Source: Notospermus geniculatus
Lineage: Eukaryota > Nemertea > Pilidiophora > Heteronemertea > Lineidae
Direction: 5' to 3'
Length of the DNA stretch: 64,000 nucleotides
NCBI GenBank assembly: GCA_002633025.1
Contig: NMRB01001838.1
Span: forward strand, 39,491 to 103,490
The position numbers were made by a program, and so were the translations under genes. This document shows, piece after piece, positions 1 to 10,130 of this stretch. Below the pieces are notes generated by a model. The model worked only from the letters and a program-made list of their open reading frames with translations. It made no database searches and was not told where the DNA came from. How positions within the stretch are numbered: position 1 is the stretch's first letter; the number at the start of each line of letters is the position of its first letter.

Positions 1-122
1 CGTTTCAATAGCTGAAATGTACTTCGTAACAGGTAAACAGTAGTAGATCAATGCACAGGCAATCTGACAGCCCTTGTTGATCGTTCAGTGACATCCGCCA
101 GGTTTTCCTAGACCGCCACACA

Positions 123-290
123 TTTTCTGAGACACCCTGTCAAAAGAGAGGTTTTCTAGGGTTTCTTGCTATGCAGCAGATCCTCAACACTGTCACAGCT
201 CACCAACACTTCGACCTCTCTCTCTTATCGGATCCTGTTTTCTCTGCCATGTAAACCAATCCTCCAGACCTGATATATTTTCAATAAACT
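123..290 (+). repeat. dispersed repeat D1, copy 1
   Basis: attttctgagacaccctgtc, then ctagggtttcttgctatgca and catgtaaaccaatcctccag, recur in the same order at 1352-1797. In copy 2 the 300-bp TTTTAGCTCACC-type fragment lies between the first block and the rest. The left copy therefore looks like the state without it. Confidence 0.7.
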
Positions 291-1351
291 TCTGAGAAAA
301 ACCTCGACTTGTCTGAATAGTTATCTTTATTTTGGAATGTCTCTATGTATCAACCATCAACAGAAGCTTGCTTAAAAATCTCAAGAGTGTGTAGAGGCAG
401 TTAAAGATACAGTCAAAAAAATACCTCAGCCATGAAACCCCTGCAGCATTTATTGACGTGAAATCTTGCAGCACTTTTAAAACTTCATCCCATTGTTGAA
501 GACGTTGTCCTCTTTCCTGTTAGTTCTTTGAATTCCTTCATTACTTGTGTTTCTTTCAGCCTGTTGAAACTGACTTTAGTTTGTGATAAACTTTCCTTAT
601 CAATCGTTGGTGCTCAATGAGTTTTCTTTTCCACTTCGCAAAATTCTTGGCGTAAAAAGTGATACCTTCCAAGCAACCTCAAGTGGCCGCTGAAATTGAA
701 ATGATCTTTATCAACTCTTTGCTACTGTTGCCATCATCGGGGATAGCCTGGCCAACATCAAAGAAAATTTACCATTCCCTTTGGTAGTACCTTTCATCTT
801 CTTGGCTGGCAGCTCTTCTTAAAATAATCACATATGGAAAAAGTGTCGTAGTGTTTTGTTTTGTTGTGGATGCATGAGTAAGAAACTGGTGATTTTTTTT
901 GCACAACAGTTTTGGTTTTAAGAACTCTCTCTGAAGCAGTATTCCATCAGTTTCCCCTGAACACGCCAAATGTGTGAACGACAGGCCCCAATGGAAAACA
1001 AGGGAAAAAAAATTTCTAAAGAAAGTTATTGGGAAACTGCATCTCTAATAAAAGCCTTTGTCTCCAAACGTGGTGACTTCATCTTGACTTTATTCCTGTA
1101 TAATGACTCCCAAAGGCCTATCTGGGTTCGTAGAAAGCTTTTAGTTAGCATGAATCACTGGCTTGGGGGTTTCACTATGGCAACGCTTCTCTTTTCATTG
1201 TGGTGTGTTAGTTCCTTTTCTTCGTTCAGAGGAAACTGGTGAAGTCATGTTAGTTATGCCTGCGGGGATATTTCTCAGCAATGTATGTTACATTTTGCAA
1301 GCCCTAATGTATCAGTATCACTGGAACATGGAGCGTTCCATGATGGTGACA
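278..1351. other. no recognised gene
   Basis: AT-rich DNA with short chance frames only. If the STPG2-like gene starts to the left, this is intron. Confidence 0.5.
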
Positions 1352-1797
1352 TATTTTCTGAGACACCCTGTCACACCCTCCAAATTTTCATCATCGGTGC
1401 ATCTATACATGACATGTAACAGGTTTTTGATTTGACCTACTTTTCAAGGCCACCGAGGGCGAAGTTCAAAATTTTGTCATTTGGTGGTACGTTTCGTGGC
1501 TATTTGACCTAATATCTTCTGACTTGGTGAGATCAGGTGTCTGGGTACCCTCTGTACCTGGAACTCAAGGCTTGCCCGGCAATAATCCAAATGTTACATT
1601 TGGATTTAACATTTGTCATTTGTTCTTCTGGTACATTCACCCAGGTGAGCACATGGTCCATGGACCATTTCATCTAGGGTTTCTTGCTATGCAGTACATC
1701 CTCAACAATGTCACAGCTCACCAACACTTCGACCTCTCTCTCTTATCGGATCCTGTTTTCTCTGCCATGTAAACCAATCCTCCAGACCTGATATTGG
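1352..1797 (+). repeat. dispersed repeat D1, copy 2, interrupted by a mobile-element fragment
   Basis: The two outer blocks match 123-290; the inner 1378-1675 is the TTTTAGCTCACC-type 3' portion. The right block (ctagggtttcttgctatgca to ccagacctgatat) is almost identical to 159-279. Confidence 0.7.
1378..1675 (+). mobile_element. TTTTAGCTCACC-type element, 3' portion
   Basis: It matches the right part of the element at 30692: aacaggtttttgatttgacc, gaggtcaggtgtctgggtac-like words, and the end cacccaggtgagcacatggt ccatggaccatttcat. The left end is missing. It has a 20-bp insertion (aataatccaaatgttacat) not in the other copy. Confidence 0.6.
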
Positions 1798-2030
1798 CAT
1801 ATTGAAGGCTGCTGTGTTGATGGAAAATGTTTGGTAAATATTTGGTCTTCTCAATAAATTTGCCATTTTCATAGCCATTGGCAGTTGAACTCCAGCAAGT
1901 GGAACAACAGTTCAATGGTTACAGAAACTGTTTGGTTGAGGGAGGGATATTCAGTGAAGTTTTTGGCCAGTTTGTTTTGTTAGGTGAACTCTCTGGCAGT
2001 TCAAGTTGGTGTATCTTCTGATAGTCACAA

Positions 2031-2296
2031 TTATAAAGAGAGAGCACAAAAGTCGACACACAAAATGACAACATATAGGAAGTCAACTTCCAAAATTTCG
2101 CATATTTTCGACCCCAACTGGGGTCTTCCTCAGGCACTTTTCAGTAAGAAACTTCAGAAAAGACTGAGCTGAATCCCAAATGTAAAGCGGTAGATTTGTT
2201 CAGGTTTTCTGGAGTTTCTTACTGAAAAGTGCCTGAGGAAGACCCGGGTGGGGTCGAAAATTGGCGAAATTTTGGAAGTTGACTTCCGATATGTTA
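2031..2296 (+). mobile_element. foldback retroelement-like family P1, copy 1 (14-bp TSD)
   Basis: The segment lies between two copies of tctgatagtcacaa (2017-2030 and 2297-2310). It begins with an unpaired gagagcacaaaa...cacaaaatgac stretch. Then come two inverted arms of about 85 bp (aggaagtcaacttccaaaat ... and inverse) around a 45-bp centre. Each arm carries gtgcctgaggaagac-loop-gggtcgaaaat, which folds as CTGAGGA / short GC stem / GAAA. Long target duplications suggest target-primed insertion (Penelope-like or a related retroelement), not a cut-and-paste MITE. Confidence 0.7.
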
Positions 2297-2310
2297 TCTG
2301 ATAGTCACAA

Positions 2311-3233
2311 ACATGGATAAAGAAGAAGGTTACAAGATACCCTCTGATGCCAAAAAGCGACTGATGTTGAGTGAGCAGTATTGCCACTGAATGCAACAAA
2401 CAGGACTGTGTCACCAAAAAAAGCAAAGTGTAAACATTTGCCAGGTGATAGGATTGAGGAACGCAACTCAATCTCTGTCCACCAACTACTGCATCAACCA
2501 CCACATGAGAACAATTGTGTTGGCATTGGTTGTAAATATTCGATTTCCGATGGCCACCTTCCGATTGTTGAAGCGAGAAAAACTCAACAGGCTAACTATC
2601 TGGGCGGGGTAATATAATCTTGTGATGTTGACTTGATTATTGAGAATCAATAAGGTAAACAACACGATCGCTCTCATACCCTTCATCATGATGAGACTGA
2701 GCACTACCACCAGTCAGACACTTTCCGTCGAAGCAAACCTTCCAACTATGAAACCCGCAACATTGCCAATCACCAACAGACAACCAGCACATCTTCATTG
2801 TTCATTTGATGTCATGGCTCTTCATATGAATCTCATCTAATTACTCTTTGCCTGATTCCTAATGTGGTCTGTTCACCAGATCTCAAATGAGGCCAATTTC
2901 TGCTCTGCTTTCCCCATTTCCAATTAGTCCGTGCCGCTTAATGATCGCTTCATATCGACAAAAACCATCCATTGCTGCATCTCTGGTGTGTCGTGTTTTC
3001 ATAAACATCATGTCTCATTATCCAGTTTTAGATTGTTTTTCAAGATTTAAGCCATAATTGGAGGACAGTTTAATCACAGTTTTATAATTTGTTCATGATG
3101 AATTGTAGCATCATGGTTTTGTGATGTCTCGTTGACTTCCTGTTTGTCAAGGTTGGGAACTCTATGCCAGAAACGTCCTCCGAAACCTACCATCACTGGT
3201 AAATGTCTCTTCCAAAGCCTCTGCATGAGGCAC
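2311..3233. other. no recognised gene
   Basis: No exon-like segment or repeat copy seen between the P1 element and the 41-bp minisatellite. Confidence 0.5.
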
Positions 3234-4013
3234 CTGCAACCTGCTGAAGTTGCTCACAATTTCGTCATCTCTCAGCAAATCTGCAGAAGTTGGTCACGAT
3301 TTGATCACCTGTCAGCTATACCTGCTGAAGTTGCTGCTCATGATTTCATCATCTGTCAGCAATAAATGCTGAAGTTGGTCATGATTTCACAATCTGTCAG
3401 CAAGTAACTGCTGAGGTTGGTCTTGGTTTCATCATCTGTCAGCAATAATTGCTGAAGTTGGTCAAGGTTTCATCACTTGTCAGCAGTAACTGCTGAAGTT
3501 GGTCATGATTTCATCATCTGAAGTTTGTCTTGGTTTCATCATCTGTCAGCAATAACTGCTGAAGTTGGTCATGGTTTCATCATCTGTCAGCAATAACTGC
3601 TGAAATTGCTCACAAGTTCATCATTTCTCAGCAGTAACTGCAGAAGTTGGTCATGATTTCATCATCTGTCAGCAATAACTGCTGATGTTGGTCTTGGTTT
3701 TATCACTTGTCAGCAATAACTGCTGAAGTTGGTCATGATTTCCTCATCTATCAGCAATAACTGCTGAAGTTGGTCTTGGTTTCATCATCTGTCAGCAGTA
3801 AGTGCTGAAGTTGGTCCTAATGTCATCATCTATCGGCAATAACGGCCGAAGTTGGTCATCATTTCATCATCTGTCAGCAATAACTGCTGAAATTGCTCAT
3901 AATTTCATCATATGTCAGCAGTGACTGCTGAAGTTGGTCGCGATTTCATCATCTGTCAGCACTGCTGAAGAACATGGTCGTCTGTCAGCAATAACTGCTG
4001 ATTCCATCATGGA
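3234..4013 (+). repeat. 41-bp minisatellite, about 18 units
   Basis: Consensus unit: cagcaataactgctgaagtt, then ggtcatgatttcatcatctg, then t. Each unit contains the near-palindrome cagcaataactgctg. Units differ by a few bases and a few are shortened, so it is moderately old. It lies upstream of STPG2-like exon A. Confidence 0.85.
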
Positions 4014-5611
4014 AATATTTCTGTTATTCAGTTCTGCTTGCCCCTCTCAAAAGCCTGTGGTGGAATATACATGGGCTACACCATGGCTACACGTAGATCA
4101 TAGTTGCATTGTTTACATGATAAAAAAGAGATCCAACCATAGAATATATTTTTGGTTTTATTGGGACAAAACCGTTGGAGCCATGGATGCATTGTTTGGT
4201 TGATAAAAAAATATATTTATCATACAATGTATTCCCAGTTTTCTTGTGACAGTTTTTGTTCAAATTTGCAGATAATTACTTCTGTTTGTTCAATGGTAAC
4301 TTTTATGTTTCGGTCTGAAAAAAATGAAATGTGATTCAGCGATTATTGTACATTCCAGAAATATTGAGTTCTGAAGCAAGATACATAATATTTTTACAGA
4401 CCTTTGTTCTCTTGTTGTTCTCATACTTAATTCATGAATTGAAAAGGTGTGTTGAAATGTTTGTTTTAGGCCTATTAACAATACACGTACAGTTTATTTG
4501 TTCCGTAATGTAGAACTGAATGTAAAATTTTGATCGAGAGTTTTTGCCGTGTTCATCTTATGAATGCATTCAGTGCCACGTACGTAAAGGTGTAAAAGTG
4601 AGTTTGTATCACTGTGCTAGTTTTAGCTCGGCTTGTTCAACCATAAGAGCACAGAATGGGTTCACTTCCAAAAAATGCATGCTCGTACATTCAAATACTC
4701 AAAAATGTGTAGGCCTACAGACATTGTCTCTTTTACTCCTTGCCTGTGCCAACTAGAATTAAGGGTCACTATCATTATTTGTTACCAGGTAATACCAGTT
4801 GCATGTATGTGCTTCTGTTTCTATGGAAGATTTCTCACTATGAAAGCTGGCTGTCTATGGGCAGCTCAGTTTTTTGTGTCACTGGATTTATTAGGGACTG
4901 ATAGGAGTGTCCCACTGGCGAATTTTGGCTTGCGACAAGGGACGAATGAAAAAAATTGTAGCTCCTTGCAACATTTCTTAGACTGTCGTCTGTATTTGCA
5001 ATGATTCTCTGGCTCGCAGAAAAATTTTCAAAAAGTTGAAAAATTTGTCCACGAGAAAATTTTAGTTGAAGTCAGTCGAAGTTATACTGTATATATAGTC
5101 GCACCCATGTTGTACAGAGTCCTACAGGATCGTAGGTCTTGGTTATGGAAGAATAACCTCGACTATCTACGACAGTCTGCGACTACCGGTATACGAGTAA
5201 TGTGCGAAGAAACTAACAAGCATCTACGACCATGCACCCACGACTAACTTCATCTCGGCCTGCGAGTGTTCGACCAATCAGAGACCAGCTTGACAACTCG
5301 CAAAAAACTACGAATGCTGTATCGCAGCTTGTCGAGGGAATATCGCAGACTTCAATTTCGCCCCTTGTCGTGGGCAAAAGTTGCCAGTGGGCCCGACTAT
5401 AAGGGATTGCTCTCTTGCACCTCTATGGGCCACTCAGAAAACTATGGGCAGTCATTTGTGTCATTCTTTCAGCATAAGTCACGGAAATCGACAATGGTGA
5501 ATCAAGAGCCAATTTCGGGCGAGAAAGCACTCACGTACTAGAGAAGCACCTTTACTCTGCCATATTAGTCACTTGCTTTAATCAATTTCTTTCGTTTTCT
5601 TTTCGTTGCAG
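4014..5611. other. probable intron before exon A
   Basis: AT-rich; searched for a PG-repeat motif that would supply the preceding exon and none was seen. A 91-codon frame at 5266-5541 is unlike the family. Confidence 0.5.
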
Positions 5612-5795
5612 GACTTACCTCCGCCAGGGTCGTACGAGGTCCACAAATCATACGATCAGACTCAGAATAAAAAATCACCTGGGAAACCTCGCAATGAAGA
5701 TGCAGCACGTAAACAAGGTGCCTTCATGTCGTCTGCTTCTAGGTTTGGTCCACCCAGGGACGTGGTTATTGAAGAAACAGATCCTAGGAATCCTG
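5612..5795 (+). CDS. STPG2: STPG2-like sperm-tail PG-rich repeat protein, internal exon A
   Basis: This is an internal exon of a SHIPPO/STPG-repeat protein, a family linked to the axoneme of sperm tails and cilia. It opens after a pyrimidine-rich tract ending in cag at 5609-5611 and closes at a gtaag donor at 5796. It encodes 61 codons plus one base (phase 0 in, phase 1 out). The peptide begins DLPPPGSYEVHKSYDQTQ, where PPPGSYEV is a classic Pro-Gly-rich repeat start, and later has FMSSASRFGPP, the repeat's usual Phe-x-Ser-x-x-x-Arg-Phe end. The final codons (ETDPRNP) lead into a G-P-G-S-Y motif supplied by the next exon, so the join restores a repeat. The PPPGSYEV-KSY layout resembles vertebrate STPG2 from memory; another STPG paralogue is possible. 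No upstream exon could be found in bases 1-5611. Confidence 0.85.
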
Positions 5796-5960
5796 GTAAG
5801 ATATGTTTCATATTTTGTATCGCACCAAATTGGATCTTGAACTTTGCTGATATGGAGTGATCCAGTTTAGGCATTCCCCATCCATACGGGTACAATACTC
5901 TCTTCCTTTACGGCCATGTGCAGCTGGAGAGGGTACTGTCAGATGTTGTCAACCTAGATA

Positions 5961-6138
5961 CAGTCCCCCCTCGCTATTACGAACCCTTCGGGGTCCAAGG
6001 GTTAAGTTCATACTAATAAATGCGGCGTTCATAATAGTGAGGATTTACATACATGTCATGAAGTTTTGGGAGCCAGACGTTGGGTTCGTAATATCTGGGA
6101 GTTCGTAAAATCGAGTTCGTTAGAGCGAGGGAGGAATG
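5961..6138 (+). mobile_element. pogo/Tigger-like MITE, TA-flanked
   Basis: 178 bp between TA dinucleotides. The left end cagtcccccctcgctattac and the right end (inverse cattcctccctcgctctaac) are inverted repeats of about 25 bp. The CAGT...CCTCGCTATTACGAAC style resembles pogo/Tigger termini. It lies in the first STPG2-like intron, about 165 bp after exon A. Confidence 0.6.
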
Positions 6139-6197
6139 TACTTTTGATTTGTGTTGAGCCTAATCTCATGGCAGCATGCTGCTATAAAATGCTTCTA

Positions 6198-6443
6198 TAG
6201 ACCATTCTCAAATTGACGTAAATGACAAAGATCTGCGCACTTTCGCCGAAATCTCAACCAAAACCTCAGTCTGAAACTGAATCAATGACGTGATGTAGAA
6301 AAGCCCATGACAGTGACTTCGAAGTAGTGCATCAGAGTTGACCTAGCTGAATCATGGATTGTGTCACGTCACCGGTTTCAGATTGAGGTTCTGGTTGAGA
6401 TTTCGGCAGAAGTGCGCAGAACTGTGAATTCGAGAATCGTCTA
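6198..6443 (+). mobile_element. TA-flanked foldback MITE family F1, copy 1
   Basis: About 246 bp beginning TAGACCATTCTCAAATT and ending AATTCGAGAATCGTCTA. The arms are imperfect inverted repeats of roughly 80 bp containing gatctgcgcactttcgccg and gaaatctcaacc. If TA is the duplicated target, the element proper is GACC...CGTC. It lies in the first intron of the STPG2-like gene. Three other copies are at 16400, 27175 and 29844. Confidence 0.85.
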
Positions 6444-7170
6444 TTACAATTCTTCTTAGAAATTGCCACTTATCATCCTCTGATTAAGGGGTTAACTAAT
6501 TAGTATTGGTTTCCAATCATCGGAATCAGAGTACATACAATTACAAGTGCAATTTCCATATTACTCAAGTTATTGCTCGTCACTGCAGTAATCACTTGAG
6601 CCAGTATTCAACAGTTGATTCCATGAGCTACAAGTGTCACAGCAATCACACCCTCGTACGCGACAACGCGTAGAATCTAGCACTCAGATTTAATGGACTG
6701 TTACTTCTGTCATTAGCTGTGCAATCGTCATGTCGTTCTTCAAGAAAATGAGACCCTGAATGTCAAGGAAGGTGTAAGTCATAACTCAATTACAGAGGTT
6801 GTACAAGGCCTTCGATGATGCTATGAGAATAACTTGACATTTCTTGCTGCGTTTTAGAATTGACCATTAATCTGCGATTTGTGACTCATCTCCGGGAGAG
6901 ATTGTATAATTCCATGGTCTATTAGCCATCAATTTATCATGACATGAAAAAATATGCAAAAGCTTCTCTAACACTTGATAATTGTCCGGATCAGAAAAGA
7001 TCATTTGGTTTGTTTTTCAGTGACAGTGACAAAGATCGTTGTTTTTTGCCCCGACAATCGCATTTCTAACTGGCCAATTGAGTAATTTTCTTCTCTGTCA
7101 CCGAGTTTTATTAAGTGAAACTTAAAGGAACTGTGATTCTATCTATTGCCCATTGTTTGATGCTGCTGAT

Positions 7171-7562
7171 CTGTATGCCTCTTTGATAATCTCAGCCTCA
7201 GTAGTCAGAAATCGGACTTGCTTAAAATGGGTCTTTTATTCTCAGCCTTAGTGTAATGAGTGGGGAAATCAGAAGTTGTACTTTATTATGCCTCTTTGAT
7301 TCTCAGCCTCAGTTCATGAGTAGTCAGAAGTTGGACTTCCTTATGGCTCTTTGGTTCTCAGCCTCAGTTCATGAGTAGTCAGAAGTTGGACTTCCTTATA
7401 CCTCTTTGATTCTCAGCCTCAGTTCATGAGTAGTCAGAAGTTGGACTTCCTTATGCCTCTTTGATTCTCAGCCTCAGCGCTCATGAGAATAAGAAGTCGG
7501 ACTTCCTTAAAACGATTCTTTGATTCCAAGCCTCAGTTCATGAGTAGTCAGAAGTCATACTT
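7171..7562 (+). repeat. 55-bp minisatellite, about 7 units
   Basis: Consensus: tgcctctttgattctcagcc, then tcagttcatgagtagtcaga, then agttggacttcctta. The middle units are nearly identical; the outer ones are diverged. It lies in the first STPG2-like intron. Confidence 0.85.
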
Positions 7563-8307
7563 CCTGGCTCTTTCTCACACTCAGTCGGATGCTTTTTGGG
7601 AAGTAAAGAGCAGACCTTTGTGTATTGGCACCAGTCAGATATATGACACATGTATGAGACAACAGACAAGAGCTTTTCACTTGGTCATACCAACTGGCTA
7701 CAAGTGGTCATTCAACTGACCGCCAATCGTCTACAACCAGAGGCAGTGACACGTAAACATGAATTGACCATGACAATATCATATCATGTACGTCTATCGA
7801 ACTGATATAAACAGGCATAAGTTGATAAACTGGTGCAAGTCTAATTGAAATTAACTTAATGAGGCATTTATTACAAGAAACATAGTTACATACTGGTGGA
7901 CGCTGTGATTGATTTACTGTGACAGATGAATGCGGGCTTGTCTGTTTGGATCAAACTGCACCGACTCCTCGTATTTGATCAATACAACTTGATGCTCTGG
8001 GGAATGGTTCCATCAAAATCGCAGCATCATTCATCAATGATTTTGACATTCGCCGGTCCAGAGCTTGACCTCCAAGGATGTTTGACAATCAATGGAAGAG
8101 CGGGATCTTATTTTTGATAACTTCTTTCTTGACGGCAATGTCCCGCGGCAACTTGACCGGTCGCAGTAATGGAGATAATGTGTTGATTTCTGCTCCAGGC
8201 CACTCTGCCTATTGACCAGTACTCCAGTTATCTCTAAATCTGTTGTACCATTTTACGTTTGTACTACATACAAGGACTGTTCGAAATTGTTTTTCCGCTG
8301 TTTTGTA

Positions 8308-8521
8308 TATGTGACCTTCCACAGCAAAACCAGGCACATGGTGCTCAGGAGAGCTTCATCGAACTAAGATGACACCAGGAGAGAATGGAAGAAATAGAAA
8401 AAAAAAAGATTGTTTCAGATTTCATAATAGACAGACAATATTGAAACTGACTAACATTTTGGTCTCAACCTGTCAAGCTAAGAGCGACATGTGCCTGGTT
8501 TTGCTGTGGAAGGTCACATGT
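8308..8521 (+). mobile_element. inverted-repeat element with 33-bp arms
   Basis: tatgtgaccttccacagcaa plus aaccaggcacatg (8308-8340) is the inverse of 8489-8521 (catgtgcctggttttgctgt, ggaaggtcacatg). Similar words recur to about 8630 (ggtcacagcaaaacc, ggttttgcggtgacag), so the element may be larger or doubled. Confidence 0.6.
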
Positions 8522-8993
8522 GTGATGGTCACAGCAAAACCCATCTTAAGTTGCGCAAGATATAAACCAGGATGAACCTGCCAACTTCAGAGCGACTTAG
8601 TACTGGTTTTGCGGTGACAGTTCACATATTGTCAGAGCTCATCATTCTGTTGGAGATTGACCAACAAGTCAAGTCAAATCTGCAGTCATGAAAGAAGAAA
8701 CTGACTTCTCAATCTCGTCTTCAAGTTCGTTCAACTGTGGTCACCAATGTTTTAAGGCATTCCCTACTTCACTACTAGTTTATCCCTATGATAAGAGGAT
8801 GACAGGTCCCTCTATGGTGCTTCTGAGCCGTAACGTGTCAAATGAGTCCATCGCATGTTGAAAATGATGTAAAACGTGGCGATGGACGATCGCATCATTG
8901 CACCTCATGAGATGTTCAACAGGCTGTGCCAAGTGACTCATCCCTGCCCCAGAATGCTCATCAAGTTTTAGATACCCAAGGAATTTGTCTTTA

Positions 8994-9432
8994 GGCCACG
9001 GTTATTATATCCTTTGGTTTACGGGCACAAAGATTTTGAGCCCAGGTACGGAGGACGGAATAAAAATTAAAAAAAACCTCGGTTCAGTTCATTTTTTTCA
9101 TTTTCACCTTTTGAATGACAAGTAAGACAACTCGGAGGAAATAAAAAACCAAAAAATTCTTGACAAATGCCTCTTTTCTGCTTCTTTCCGTCCTAGCTGC
9201 CGGGAAATAGGCGTACGTCAGTTGGTTTTATTTATTTTTAGCAGTCGTCGCTGCTGAAATCAAGGTCGGCGGGAATAAAAACAACTCCATTTATTTGTTT
9301 TTTTCTTAGAAGACTTCATTTGAAGTTCGGAGGCAATAAAAGAAACTGATTTTCCCAATTTTATTTTTTTTTCGGAATGGCATTTTGCCACGTCGGCGGG
9401 CCCGTAAACCAAAGAATAAAAAAAGTGTGGCC
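8994..9432 (+). mobile_element. PIF/Harbinger-like MITE H1, copy 1 (TTA target duplication)
   Basis: 439 bp from ggccacggttattatatcct to agtgtggcc. The ends are inverted repeats through ctttggtttacgggc (about 35 bp, imperfect near the tip). TTA flanks it on both sides (8991-8993 and 9433-9435), the typical target of PIF/Harbinger transposons. The interior repeats a short module of the form cgg-gg-aataaaa about five times, so AATAAA occurs many times. No coding frame. It lies in the first STPG2-like intron, sense orientation arbitrary. Confidence 0.8.
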
Positions 9433-9914
9433 TTATCAAGAAATCCATGGCTTGTTATAATGCACTCTTTTATCGTGTGACTTGATCTTAGGAGAAATTT
9501 CTTTGATTATTTGCTCTGACTGTTCATTTCAGAATACTGGTGGTACAATTACTTCTTCATTATACTCTGTTCCAAGTGAACGACTGTTGAATTGTCAGCA
9601 TCCATCATTTTGACAGTCTGCCATTTTGGATTCCACAAAGATTTTGTGCATGCACACTTACAGTACATTGCACAATTGACCTACCTTTATCCGCATACCT
9701 TCCGCAGATGGTACGCTTCAGTTCATTGCATATGGTACGGGTGCGCCTTCATTGCATATGATACGGGTGCGCCACGCGTCTCTTCTGCGTGATGTCTGGG
9801 CATCACGGGCAAATGACGTTACGTCTTCACCGCGTGCCTTCCACTCGGTTCCTTTCATTGCTGTTCATGTTGGTGCAGTGGCTTCCCCATTTCCCAGCTA
9901 TGATTGGTCTGCTT

Positions 9915-10130
9915 GAATGGCATTTTTAGAAAGGTCTCGAATAGCTAATCCAATTTTTGGTTACTCTTTCTAGATTTATTTTAACACGGCTTTTCTACCA
10001 GTGTTCCCTGCTCGTTGTCAAGTGTAAACTGAGATTCGGTTGTACACTTGACAACGACCAGGGAACACTGGCAGAAACGTCGTGTTAAAGTAAATCTAGA
10101 AAGAGTAGCCAAAAATTGGATTAGTTATGA
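9915..10130 (+). mobile_element. foldback repeat family P2, copy 1
   Basis: The left arm (tctagattta, aacacggcttttctaccagt, gttccctgctcgttgtcaag) is the inverse of the right arm (cttgacaacgaccagggaac, actggcagaaacgtcgtgtt, aaatctaga). The arms extend outward through ctaatccaatttttgg. A half copy lies at 33390-33520. Confidence 0.7.

Noticed and set aside
2231-2262. Strict hammerhead ribozyme call
   Set aside because: An extra A lies between CTGAGGA and stem II, and I could not place a convincing cleavage site and stem III; kept only as a resemblance.
5266-5541. 91-codon frame just upstream of exon A as the preceding exon
   Set aside because: It has no PG-repeat motif, and its sequence is unlike STPG proteins; no donor in phase 0 at its end.
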